Assembly (NCBI RefSeq): GCF_037975245.1
Contig: NC_092583.1
Span: forward strand, 17,630,764-17,694,763
Direction: 5' to 3'
From: Apostichopus japonicus
Taxonomy: Eukaryota; Echinodermata; Holothuroidea; Aspidochirotida; Stichopodidae
Length of the DNA: 64,000 nt
Position 1 is the stretch's first letter, and the number at the start of each line of letters is the position of its first letter. The position numbers and the translations under genes are program-made. The notes beneath the pieces were generated by a model, which did not search any database, was not told the origin of the DNA, and was given only the letters and a program-made list of their open reading frames with translations. Positions 1 to 13,278 of the stretch are shown piece after piece.

Positions 1-3000
1 AATACTGATTTGAATACCTTGTCACGTTTAATAAAATGTGAAATTCCATATTTTAATTGTCGCAAAAAGCAAAAACACGGAGAAAGAAACCCTACTTACT
101 TTTGATATAACATCCTCCCCACGATGAATTATATAAAACACTAAAGCGCCCATCCATTATAGGAAGTCACCCCAGTTTACAGAAGATTATAAGTAATTAT
201 CAAAAGTCATTTCCATCGTAAAATTGCCAAATTTAAGCTCTTCAGTTAAGCTCGCTGCAGGTCAAACTATCTCTTTCTTTCTCTGTGACTCTATCTCCAC
301 CTATCTCTCTTTTTCTCTCACTTGCTGCCTTGGGTACGCATCTCCAGCGACTATTTCTTTTGTTTTGTTGCTTTCCAAGGTTTGATTAGATAATTGCCTC
401 AACTCTTTCCTAACAGCACACCAAGTTAAATTTACAAAGGCTTATTACATTGTCTGAGCGAGCTAACAGAAAAATGCCAGTGCTCAAGAAGTGGCTAGAA
501 TCAATTGACGTGGTGTTGAGGTTTTGCAAATGTGCCCTATTGTTATAAAGTGTTAGGAGAACAGGTAAATATTTAGATTCTACCACTGTGTAATTACAAC
601 ATGTCCTATATAGGATAGTATCGTGTGACTGCGAACATAAGCCACCGAATCCATTAATGTATCTCGGAATAAATAATTCGGTGTAATCCATCCTCCCTGA
701 GGGCATGGTTTTATGTGACCATGACAACTAACGCCAGACACTTCAAGTTTTATTTAACTATTTCGGAGTTTCATACCGGTAGTGTCTCAAAGATGGCATA
801 TTGTGGAAGAACGGAAAAGTTCTGAAGACCCAACCATGCGCGAGGGACTTGGATTAAACAGTATACGTAATTTTGTGAATTAACTAAATTAATTACGACA
901 TGAACAACACCTTGGCGAGGGAACAGGGGGAGGAGCGGCGAACAGTGGAGGGGGAATTTTATAGCCAAAATTATTTGAGTAATCTGATGAGATAACATTA
1001 AAAATATAATGAATAACATTTCGAGAAATGGGAAGGTTGCTACGCAATTGTAAATTAATTAGCTTTATATTTTTTTTTTGTGTGTGAAAAAAATAATGTA
1101 AATAATTTGTATATAATTAAGAGTCAATTTGAAAATATCAGTAATCTAATGTGAAATATTATGACCTTTCCATTTTCAACTTATCGTGCAGTTTTACTTT
1201 TTTTTATATTTTATTGATGGACTGATTTATTTTATTATCTTTTCTTTACTTTATTATTAGTTTGATTATTACTGTGGAGTCAAAAGGAGTCGGAAGGCGC
1301 ATTACTATTTCCTATGTATATACTATACGCACTGACATTCACACTGTGCGATTTGTTCTAAGATACGTATGATTTATATCACACTGCCAAATAATTTAGT
1401 CTATATACGTGACAACCTACATTTCACTCTTGACAAGGGAAGCTTGAGGAGCATAAAATCAATTCAAGCATTCTTATAATTATCTTGACTCCTTTACGAA
1501 CGCTTTGACATTTTAACTGAATATAATGAACATGTGATATTCAATTATAACACCTTGATTGATCGCTGACATTTACTGATTCACTTCGCTTTTTCTTTTT
1601 CTTTCTTGGTGAATTACAATTCTATAAAGTAACTCGATGTGTCAGGTTTGCGCTGTCTAAGTATGAATTAATTCACTACTTTAGTTGGTGTATTTTTTGC
1701 CTTATTATTGTGATTTTTTTCAACTATCGGGATTTGTGAGCATAGAATGGTAAAAGACCCGGAGTTTATTGTACCCATCATAGGATGGTATATATGTGAT
1801 TGTTCTCTAAGTGTTCTTTATCGTGTTGTCAGATTCAGGCCCTACAACTCGGCTATAGACTGTACCAAGATAGTGCTAGATTGTAGGTCGATATTATTGT
1901 TTAATTAATCGGACCGATAACCATCAATTCCCGTTTACCGCCTTCTGTTTTATCCACCTCCGGGAATATCCACTAAAATATTCCCGGACTTTATGGGACA
2001 GGGCAATGAACCGCATTTTGGCAGCATAATAACATTTGTCTGTATTGTAATTGGATGTATCCGATCAAACTTAACTCTTTGTTTGTTGCACCACTGATGA
2101 AACTGTGGTTTCATTATTACCATTTTATTGACTTAAATCTATAAAACACGTGTCCCCCAAATGTATTCAACAATAGTACAATAGCATCTAACTGAAAATC
2201 ATTTCTAATTTCTATGACGCTTCGAACGTTCACTGCAATATCCATGATCCTAAATCAAAACTTAAGGCTAACTGCTATACTATTTTTAAGTTGTTTATAT
2301 TTTATTTTGTTTAATTTAAATTACTATACACTTCTAGATACAATCATACCCATCACGTGATCCCTAATACCCTCTGTACCTCTTTAACTTCCTTAACCCT
2401 CAAACCATCTGACAATGTCTTACCTTCAATTGAGACACTCTGGTGAAATACGTGACTATTGTCGAAAATTTGGAAACGTTTCTTAAAAGGATTTTCAAAA
2501 GCTTTTTATCTTTAATTTCCTGCTGCCGTGACAAATTAACTTCTATGTTTTCCTTTAATTCTTGCAATACGTTATCAACGTTCCTTCACTAGAGACCGTA
2601 TACAGAGATACATTAAACCGAATCTGCACTCTCTTGTTTGAAGTTCTCTATGGAGGTATATGTGTTGTGTGAGTGTTGTTCAATCATAGCCAGTAATAAG
2701 GCAAATGGTCTCACGAACGATGCCGCTTTGAAAGCGCTATATATTTTCAATATAGAATAAAGCCATCATATTTATTAAGCAGATTTAAATTACAAAGAAA
2801 AATGTACTTTTCCTCCAAGATTTAACGCCAGGCTCGACAATCATCCAATCGAGTAATCACAATTAGTCTAGTTAATAAAAGCATGTACCAGCAAGCAAAT
2901 TGAGCAAATTCATTTTTACGGAATGATTAGCAAGCATTAGTATAGGATTTCCATGGATACAACGAAATGCGAGTGGCTATAACTGTGAAATTTGCCGCGT

Positions 3001-4150
3001 TTCTTAAAGAGGTAGTTAATTCTGTACAATACAGATTATGTATATCGTTGGGTATATTACCGGGTAGACAAGAACTAATCGTCACTGCTTATTATACAGT
3101 CGAGTTTGGCATCCGTCTGGATATTCGCTTCATTACTTGCTATTTAAATCTTGAGGTTTTAGTGGCCTCCTCCTTACATATAGGAATAGAATATAATCAC
3201 CTGCACGGTATAAGATGTAGCAGTGTAAATTGCATACCACGCCCACAAACTATAGAGGCGTATGTTTAAACAATATGTGACCAGATGTGATCAGTTATCA
3301 TTAATGTGACCAGATGTGTAGCTTCGGCTATGTTATAAAGGTGATGCGATGTGACTAGATATGATAACATACTCTTACTTATACATGACCATGTTTGAAT
3401 AAAATTTACTCAAAAACTTGAACAGTAACAGTAGCGCCAGTTTTCTCACTACCATTTACTTAAAGTACAAATTATCACTCACACAAATTGTGCATTCTTA
3501 ACAGTTGACGGCAATAAGGTGGTACATTCTCAACTGTTTCAATTTAAGCAGCACAGTAGGCTATAAATAGACCAGGCCTAACCATATAGAAGAAGTGAAT
3601 CCGAACAAGATTAGATGAGCTTTGTTGATATTCTTGTCCGTAAATATTTAGGGCGAAGGGGGAGGGGGGGGGGTATAATGACAACAAGCACAGCGTTCGA
3701 AGAATCGAACTGTTCATAAAATAAACTGTCTATGCCCGTACTCGTCTTATTAGAACACAAGCCACTTCCGTTACAATTGTCGTAAACATAAATTTATGTT
3801 GTTGTTAGTATCAACCGATTCGCACACCCCTCTTCGATACACTATACCTTTTTCCAACCTTCTCTGCATGTTAACCCTTCAAATGTCATAGGGCTAACAC
3901 CTCTTGATTAAGTTGTCAGTGCTTCCTATACGACATCCAATTATTAATATCGTCTTGCGCATGCGCAACTAATCTGTATCGCTGCTTTTAGCCCTCAGTT
4001 GTGTTGATTCAGTTACAGGAATGATAGCGATCAATTTTTGGTCCAATAGATTATATTCTTGCGCATGCGCGACTGTCTTCCGTGCTAAGAGAGGTCCGTG
4101 ATCTTGTTTTTGTTCAATGTTTTCTCTCCAATTTCAGATGATTATGTTTG
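1..4150. other. AT-rich intergenic DNA without supportable genes
   Basis: Only short open frames, none resembling a known protein or carrying consistent splice sites. Two NRF1-type palindromes lie near the right end (separate entry). A G-rich run lies near 3658-3672. Confidence 0.6.
3955..4074. promoter_or_regulatory. Two perfect NRF1-type palindromes about 103 bp apart
   Basis: TTGCGCATGCGCAAC at about 3955-3969 and TTGCGCATGCGCGAC at about 4058-4072 each contain the core GCGCATGCGC. They sit directly left of the 48-bp minisatellite, in a region where no gene was found. They could mark the promoter of an unrecognised transcript or be remnants of a small duplication. Confidence 0.4.
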
Positions 4151-4159
4151 CTTTGTTTC

Positions 4160-5885
4160 TACGGGTCAGTAGAGTTATACGCACCGTGGATACATATATA
4201 TGTGTTCTACTGGTCAGTAGAGTTATAAGCACCATGGATACATCTATACGTGTTCTACTGGTCAGTAGAGTTATACACACCATGGATACATCTATATTAG
4301 TTCTACTGGTCAGTAGATTTATACGCATCATGGGTACAATGATCTATATGTTTTCTACTGGTCAGTAGAGTAATACACACCATGGATACATCTATATGTG
4401 TTCTACTGGTCAGTATAGTTTTACGCACCATGGATACATATATGTGTTCTACTGGTCAGTAGAGTTATACGCACCATGGATACATCTATATGTGTTCTAT
4501 TGGTCAGTAGAGTTATACGCATCATGGATACATCTATATGTGTTCTACTGGTCAGTAGAGTTATAGGCACCATGGATACATACATGTGTTCTACTGGTCA
4601 GTATAGTTATACGCACCATGGATACATCTATATGTGTTCTACTGGTCAGTATAGTTTTACGCACCATGGATACATCTATATGTGTTCTACTGGTCAGTAG
4701 ATTTATACGCACCATGGATATATCTATATGTGTTCTACTGGTCAGTATAGTTTTACGCACCATGGATACATATATGTGTTCTACTGGTCAGTAGAGTTAT
4801 ACGCACCATGGATACATCTATATGTGTTCTATTGGTCAGTAGAGTTATACGCATCATGGATACATCTATATGTGTTCTACTGGTCAGTAGAGTTATAGGC
4901 ACCATGGATACATACATGTGTTCTACTGGTCAGTATAGTTATACGCACCATGGATACATCTATATGTGTTCTACTGGTCAGTATAGTTTTACGCACCATG
5001 GATACATCTATATGTGTTCTACTGGTCAGTAGATTTATACGCACCATGGATATATCTATATGTGTTCTACTGGTCAGTATAGTTATACGCACCGTGGATA
5101 CATATATATGTGTTCTACTGGTCAGTATAGTTATACGCATCATGGATACATCTATATGTGTTCTACTGGTCAGTAGAGTTATACGCACCGTGGATATATC
5201 TATATGTGTTCTACTGGTCAGTAGAGTTATACGCACCGTGGATATATCTATATGTGTTCTACTGGTCAGTAGAGTTATACTCACCATGGATACATCTATA
5301 TGTGTTCTACTGGTCAGTAGAGTTATACGCACCATGGATACATCTATATGTGTTCTACTGGTCAGTAGAGTTATACGCACCATGGATACATCTATATGTG
5401 TTCTACTGGTCAGTATAGTTATACGCACCATGGATACATCTATATGTGTTCTACTGGTCAGTAGAGTTATACACACCATGGATACATCTATATGTGTTCT
5501 ACTGGTCAGTAGAGTTATACGCACCATGGATACATCTATATGTGTTCTACTGGTCAGTAGAGTTATACGCACCATGGATACATCTATATGTGTTCTACTG
5601 GTCAGTAGAGTTATACGCACCATGGATACATCTATATGTGTTCTACTGGTCAGTAGAGTTATACTCACCGTGGATACATTTATATGTGTTCTACTGGTCA
5701 GTATAGTTATACGCACCGCGGATACATTTATATGTGTTCTAGTGGTCAGTAGAGTTATACGCACCGTGGATACATTTATATGTGTTCTATTGGTCAGTAG
5801 AGTTATACGCACCGTGCATACATCTATATGTGTTCTACTGGTCAGTAGAGTTATACGCATCATGGATACAACTATATGTGTTTAC
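4160..5885. repeat. 48-bp minisatellite with 332-bp higher-order duplication
   Basis: About 36 copies of a 48-bp unit containing TGTTCTACTGGTCAGTAGAG and ACGCACCATGGATACATCTA. Because 48 is divisible by three, several frames stay open on both strands for hundreds of codons; these are not genes. The segment at about 4394-4749 is repeated almost exactly at 4726-5081, offset 332 bp, evidence of recent unequal exchange of about seven units. Confidence 0.97.
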
Positions 5886-5889
5886 AAGC

Positions 5890-8800
5890 CAACATAGTAA
5901 TCTACCCTGGAGGTCATCCATGCCAATTAAATTTGTTTTCAACGGAGATTTTGACAAGATTAATAGAACAGTTGGTCTGAAGGTCAATTAATAATCCCCA
6001 CCTCCCCCATTTAAACTTAATTCGCTCTATATATTCTGGCTTAGATTTAAGACTTGCATAAGGTTTGTGAAATGTACAAATCGAATGGAATTTCATTTCA
6101 TTTTCTGGATTCACGGGACTTACACAAATCGTAATAAAGAAATATCAGTATCAGTTTATGATGGCTTCCAATAGTGCTATGATTTTTTTTTTTACTTTGA
6201 AAAAAAAAAATCTTGTTACAAAGCAAAACAGATCTTTATCGTTCATATCATTCTTTTCAAGGTATCGACCTGTTTTTTATTTCCATTATATGATTACTGT
6301 TAATACGAAGGACGTCGAGGATAATAATACAATCGAATAAAAAGCAGCAGATTGTCTCGATTATGATTATGGTGAAATTAATAATCTATTTCAATCATTT
6401 CTGTTTGAGCAGTTGCAACCTTATTTTGAAGCAAAACATTGTTAGCATTTGTCCAATGATTCTTAACATAGGTTTAATAGTATGATTACACAACAAGCTT
6501 ACAAAACACATTCCTTGTTAATTTTGAAATCCTAGAATAGACTCAGTGAGTATGAATTACAACCGCCCCCCCCCATGAAGCCACCTCCCCCCCCCCCCCA
6601 ATCACGGCCAAAATGCCCTGTGTCCACTAATTAATACATAGAGTGTTACTTCAGCACTGTATACTAATCCATGCTTCAATCTCCATGCATAGGCCTTATA
6701 ATAATGAAACGCTGTTACCTAAAAGATGATTTTTTATCTCTTGGTTTGAACGCTAGAATTTCTGGCGACGCCATTGGACATAAGACTGACCACTGAGGCG
6801 TGATATTACATTATATCTCAACCGATGTTTGCAATATGATTCGCTTCAAATACAGTATAGCTGGGGAAAAAAATAAGTATAAAATATTGCCTTACCTGGC
6901 TTTCTTGATTTATGTCTTCAAATATGAGGAATAAAATGATTAAAATTTCATCTCCTTGCTCTAATTTTGCTTCAGTTCTACGAGAATAATGGAAAAAATA
7001 TCAGAATGGTTTAATAACGGCGCGAATCTTAACTCCCTTCTGCAGATGTACCTTCGGGTGACATCCAAAGTAGAAGCTATCTAATCCGATGGATGGCTCT
7101 TACTTGCGTCTTCCTCTCACACATCCCATCTCTCATCAACTGAAGATCACTCACTAATGAGAAGGCAACTTGTGCGGCTACAGTCAGTGAAGTAGGATGA
7201 TTGTATAATATCTACCGCCCTCTTATTTACCACCATCAACGCAATGTGCGGACATGGGTTTTGCTGTGCAACAATGTGCGCTATGATATTGTCATATTTG
7301 TAGCAGTGATAGGATACACAGTATCTTGAACGTTCGATATGTCTCGCTTGACAACTGGATAAGATTCCATAACAAGTAAAACAGGCCCGCCCATTCTTTG
7401 TTTCATATCATTGGAATTAACTTCCAAAATGAATTTGACCCTGGATTTAAGTTTGATATTATCGTTAATGAAAAACCTCAAAATGTCAAAGCCAAATAAT
7501 TATAAGGGCAAGTCTTTTAAGACAAAGTTCGTATTTTGTAGGACCTACTCGTGCTTGATACAGCTGGAAAATCTACTTTGATACCAGTGCAATTTTAAGC
7601 ACACGCGAGCGCGCTTGGAGCCTTAAGCTACAAAAGTGCACATACATAAGGGTGATAACCTCATAAGAGATGAGAATGTTAACTTAACTTATACCTATCG
7701 GAGATTTAACCATTGTTGCAAGTAATTTCTTCAGAAGATAACAGCTTAAAATGACAGTGGTGAGACATGTTGTATGCTACAAGCATTAACCCTGCCATCA
7801 TATATTTCAAGTCTTAGTTATATATCATCTCAAGTAAGTATCTATACTTTATATGTAATGTATCTTGAATACAGATGACGTCAATGGCGCAACTAAGATC
7901 AAAACCATCTTGAATCTAAACACTGTAAATGAATCAGTTATATATATATATGTATATATTCCTAATGCGTATTCCGTTACATTGCGAGCTGCAATGGTGC
8001 TTAATCATGTCAGCAATGGGAAAACTATGTCCATTTTCCACGGATGATGTATTTTTCATTCTGTAAGTCGAAAGACCCCTCACTCCTCTCCGAGAGACAA
8101 AAATAAAATCACTCAACCATTCCCCTTAACACGTGATGAAAATCGACCAATCGGTTCCAACTTCATTGTCAGTGGAAGTTCACTACAATGTGTGTGAGCA
8201 GACGACGAGTCAAAAAGTGGCTTGCTTTATGCATAGAGAAGTTGAAGAAAACGTAAAATTATACTTAACAAATATAAAATTTCATTTTGTTTGGAAAACA
8301 AGATTGAAGTATCTCGGATAATCATAAATGACAACTTAAATGATTGATAAAATATGATATTAATACTGTTTGTACTCTCAATAAATACGAGTTCCTTAAA
8401 GAAGGGCACGAAAGTACAAACTATTATACAAAATTAGCCTAACTGGGAGATGTTATTTTTGGTTATGATTCATTACATACCTCCCTCGTATACTAATTCT
8501 TTGCATTGTATTGAATATCATACCGCGGTCGGCGGTAGTCTGATGGAGGTCACTTGACCAATTAGAGTCACTTAATGAATTCAACAAATATAGACAATGA
8601 ATATGTGTGAAGGTTGATAGCGTAAACGAAGGATCGGGGGAACTCGTAATCTCGACAGTTTGTTTGATCGCTTTTGTCTCTTTTCAGGGACGTTTTCCTT
8701 CTATAAATACACATAAGTTTATTTCCAAACAAGCTACTGTTTTTTCTCCTCCCCCTCCCCTCCCCGGCTCTCCCCAGACGCCCTAACCCCTCTCTATCCC

Positions 8801-11800
8801 ACCTTGCCCTGCCCGACCATCTTATTCTTCTTACAGCTTGCTGAAACGAGTTAGAAAAAAGGGCTTTCAATCAAACCTCGACATATTTTGCTAAATGTCT
8901 GTCATTTCTATATATATGAATCCATCAGCGACACTGAAAATGTCACATTTACGTGTGGAGAAACCATATTCTTCAGTTACCGGCGAGTGCCATCGATATA
9001 TATCTGCGCCACAATTGATATTTAAATATTCTTAAATTCATTGCAGTTTAAATTGTTTGTAACTTACAAAGAGATAAAAACAAGAAATACTCTCGCTCCA
9101 TTCAAATTATCCGCCGTGATGATATCACTGACTCAGCAGTCGTCCAATAACCTCTATAAAATTAGATTAAAATTTAATTAAAAAAGTTTACCAAATCATT
9201 TCTTCTGAAGCAATGCTTGCTATTGAGATCTCTCGATGAAAATGTAACTTGTATTTTTTTCTATCAACTTGAGGCAGAATATCTGTGATAAAATTGTCAC
9301 TCAATTCAATTAAAGGCCCATCGGCAGTCCATAACACAGCTATACTCCCTGCCACGAGACTGCAACATGTTACACAGGGAATATAAGAACATGAATTGTG
9401 AATGTGATGATTATTACGTATATACTTCGACACGCTATAGCAAAAACAAAATGGTGGCATGCGTTATAGTTGACTTTTACTATATAAGTGATAATCATGA
9501 TGGTCGCTGTTTTCGTTTCCCAAAGGATAGGATAGGAAATAGTGACAGACCCTGAAAACGTAACAATCTGCACTCGCAGTGACACGTGTGAATGCAGGGA
9601 ACTGTCACGTGATTGGCTCATGTTAGGCACGTGATTCTCCCGGAACTTACAACTAGCCTATTTTCACAGTTTCAATGGTCATGCTATTTGCGAGTGTTTT
9701 TGAGTGGACGAAGCCAGGACAAAGTCAGTTTTGGTTACGATTACTGACAATAAACAGCTGTTAATCTAGTTATAAGAAATAACAACATAAATGGCTCACT
9801 TTCTTGTTCAGATTTGCAAACCCGTGGTTTAACACAATGTTTTCAAATAACCTAGCTATTATCAAATTGATTGTTTTCCATTGTTTTTTGGTTATGTTGC
9901 TGATATAATTTGCTGTGCTCATGTCACGTGTACCTACCGTACATGAACAAAAACTGGTGCGACTTTTATTTTGTCTTCGTGTGATTATATTTTATGCAAA
10001 ATTTCCCCGGGAACCGATGTTTTCATCTTACGTGGGGTTCGACTAGATTTCATTAGAAGTCGATAGTTTAATTGCTGTGTGTGATGATGGCGATCTTATG
10101 TAACTACTTTTTATCGCTTCATTAGTATTCCTGTATAGAAATGCATTATAGTTTACATAAATATAATTAAATTGAACTATGGCAAAACTGATATAGGATG
10201 GGTGAGGGGTGGGTGAGGGGTACGCTCCGCGCCAACCGATGGCGGCGCTCCGCTCAGATAGTCGTACATACAACTTTGCAAATCCTGGCTACGCCCCTGA
10301 CTTTTAATGAATTTCTGTGGGTCAAACTCAAAGCTATTTCGAATGGAAAAAAAATTGTTAAGATATTAACAAGAAATAAACTCTAATTCGGAAGATTCCT
10401 ACGTTAGCAACTAGCATGATTTCACTGCCTCATTTGCCTCAAAAGAAAACTTGTTCCTTGTTTCCCAATTTGCACATTGGATATTGCAGTTCTACTATGC
10501 ATATTTTCCTTGAAGGGGGGGGGGGGCGTTGATGGAGTGATGTGTATACGCAAATCAGATAATACTATAAGAGTTATAAAGGGTACTAAATATAAGTCTG
10601 CATCAGTCCAATCGCATTTCTGCAAAGCGCCCTTTGATGTCGGTGCCCCCCCCCCCCCCCAGATTAAAAGTGCTTCCGCCGCCCTTGATCACATGTATAC
10701 ATCACGTTTTACGAACAGTGGTTTGCTATAATTTTCGCCGCAAACTACAATCATTGACCCCGGCAGATAAGCTTATGGTTGATAGCATCAGCAATGAATA
10801 ATGCAAATTCTTTAGCCATTTCAATCCCTCTTAACTCCCACGTGTTAAAATTAACTGTTCACGAAAACCAGTGAAGACGTTACTTATATCAAGCATCCTA
10901 CTATGTTGGCATTATAGTATCTCTTTAATTCAGCATCTTCCGTAGGTTTTGATAAACATTTCATTATGAATGAATCATAAAATTCTAAACGATTCACGTC
11001 ATTAAATTTAACTATGATCCAAGTTAATATGAAATCATAAAACGTGAAACTTTCTGATCTGCTGTATTTAATTGATTAAAACCGTATTTACGTCAATAAA
11101 TAAAAAATATGCGTATATGCACGATAACAAATTCCATAATCTCATAATATCTTATAAGTTACATGGTAGGCTGTTTACAGCGCCCTAGCTTCAAGAAGCT
11201 CCACTCAAATAAATGATTTAAAAGTTCCGTTGATATCAAAATGATTTATTTCCTCCGTCTCTCAATTAGTGTTGAATCAGAGAGTTTGTAAAATTACTTC
11301 AAGATACTGAGTAAAGACAATTTTATAAGTCATACACCCGCAACATTAATGATCGGGAGTACTGGCTGATTCGACTAACTTTTTCAGACTCACTTGTCCT
11401 CGACAAATTTGCTTGACAAGCTGCAGAGCTTGGGATCACACGTGATGGGGTTTCTGACCACTTATTGGGTCATTGTAACCTAATGTTGGACATAATTAAT
11501 ATTTATAAATCTATCACTGAATCAACCAATCATGAGTGTGAAAGAAAACACGTGGTCCTAATTTTAGTTATGATTTTCCTTGTCTGAATCCACGGGCTCC
11601 TAAACAAGACGTCTGAAAATGAACCGTACAACGGCGTACAATTTCTAATGTATTTATTTATTCGGAAACCGTTGGAATTAACGAGGGGGAACCTTGAAGG
11701 TCAAATGAGCAAAGGGTTAATAACCTTGCAGGAGTTTGATAGGAACTTAAAGGGGGTATAATATCACTTCATGACAGTAATTATCTGTACAACATCTATC

Positions 11801-12050
11801 ACTTTGTACCCGTATATTGTATGAGCCCGTATGATCCGTATCCTGCGTTTACCCGACTACGAGTAGTTATGTATCATCTCACTGTACAAAGAAAGTTCAG
11901 TCTGGGTGGAGTGGAAGGGGGGGGGGGTGCGGGGCACAAACGTCAAGATCCAAAACTTTGTGACGAAATGTATAATCCATACCACAAACTCCAGTATCTG
12001 AATACTTTTCGAAAAGGGCTCTTTTTATTAAATTTTCGCTTTATATCTCC
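5890..12050. other. Intergenic DNA without supportable genes
   Basis: Open frames are short and low-complexity. Several C or G homopolymer runs occur (about 6565-6599, 10516-10527, 10646-10660, 11920-11928). A C/T-rich tract is at about 8745-8800. No RNA gene was recognised. Confidence 0.6.
10195..10299 (-). mobile_element. Possible solo end of a small DNA transposon
   Basis: Read on the minus strand the sequence begins CAGGGGCGTAGCCAGGAT at 10299 and continues into GAGCGGAGCGCCGCC and a C-rich stretch. That layout is typical of terminal regions of many miniature elements in animal genomes. No matching opposite end or target duplication was found nearby, so this is tentative. Confidence 0.3.
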
Positions 12051-12106
12051 ATAAATATATGAACTCACTTCATTTCCATATATCCATCACAAAGAAAAAC
12101 ATTTCC

Positions 12107-12516
12107 TATGGATATTTCCTACATATGGATATTCCCTATATATGGATATTTCCAATATATGGATATTTCCTATATATGGATAATTCCTATATATGGATAT
12201 TCCCTATATATGGATATTTCCAATATATGGATATTTCCTATATATGGATATTTCCTATATATGGGATATTTCCTACATATGGATATTTCCTATATATGGA
12301 TGTTTCCTATATATGGATATTTCCTTTACATGGATATTTCCTACATATGGATATTCCCTATATATGGATATTTCCAATATATGGATATTTCCTATATATA
12401 TGGATATTTCCTATATATGGATGTTTCCTATATATGGATGTTTCCTATATATGGATATTTCCTATATATGGATATTTCCTATATATGGATATTTCCTATA
12501 TATGGATATTTCCTAA
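12107..12516. repeat. 17-bp GGATATTTCCTATATAT tandem array
   Basis: About 24 copies of a 17-bp unit, with a few units substituted (GGATGTTTCC, GGATATTCCC) or altered in length. Three units make 51 bp, so all three plus frames stay open with a 17-residue repeating pattern. It is not a protein gene. Confidence 0.95.
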
Positions 12517-12762
12517 CAAATGTGTGGATAATTGGGATCAGTACTAGCTCACTAATGGAAAGTATCTCAGTCAGTGTAAGCAACATACTGTTAATCATAG
12601 GCTATGTATCTAGCTATGGATAAACATAACCAAATATGGAGCAACCTTAATTAACTTCAACCTTTAACTTTTAAATGTTGACAACAAAGTCATTACATAT
12701 GATATGCTAGTTTATGGCAGCCTCACCACTGCATGTCAATAACATATCATCGCACCACAACC

Positions 12763-12768
12763 TTTATT
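12763..12768 (-). terminator. Candidate polyadenylation signal for the SLX9-like gene
   Basis: AATAAA on the minus strand, about 510 nt downstream of the stop codon. It is a canonical hexamer at a plausible distance. An 83-codon open frame between it and the stop (12918-13169) is taken as 3' UTR. No transcript evidence is available. Confidence 0.35.
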
Positions 12769-13278
12769 ATAACATCAAAGTCCTACTTGTTTTTAACAGG
12801 CCTCAGTCAAGCAATACCTCCTCTTAAGAAAAGGTTATATTTGGACATGATTTAATGTTAAATTTGTAAAAACCTTTATACCTAATTTTCACTGATTGTA
12901 ATCTCTTAGCTCTGAAACTAGCAAGAAATCAGTGCCTGATATTGGTTACTTGTATCCCTTCTTACTTCACTGTATATCTGTGTGATCAAAACCATCAACT
13001 CCTTCTCCATCTTAGAAAGATAGCTGAGCAGTTTTGTGAAACAACCCAGCATCTCAGTCATACCCTGACAGCAACTCTTAGGTTTCCATGTTAAATCTAC
13101 ATCACCAGGAGCTATGCAAATCATGATACATTCCAGATAGACCAGAGATAAGAAAGGAGAACCCAGCAAAGTGCACCATAATGTAGTTTACCCTAAGGAG
13201 TGACTTTTGTCTCTTCAAGATAAACAATTTACTTCCAGTGAGACAATCTCTGAGATAATCAGCCAACTGATCTGCATC

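Noticed and set aside
4877-5897. Long open frames (up to 328 codons) on both strands
   Set aside because: They are produced by a 48-bp tandem repeat whose length is divisible by three; there is no start context, and the peptide is purely periodic on both strands.
12059-12623. Overlapping 107-171-codon frames
   Set aside because: All three frames are open because of the 17-bp repeat (51 bp per three units).
12918-13169. 83-codon minus-strand frame downstream of the SLX9 stop
   Set aside because: It looks mildly protein-like but has no splice acceptor or family match and lies before the likely poly(A) signal; treated as 3' UTR.
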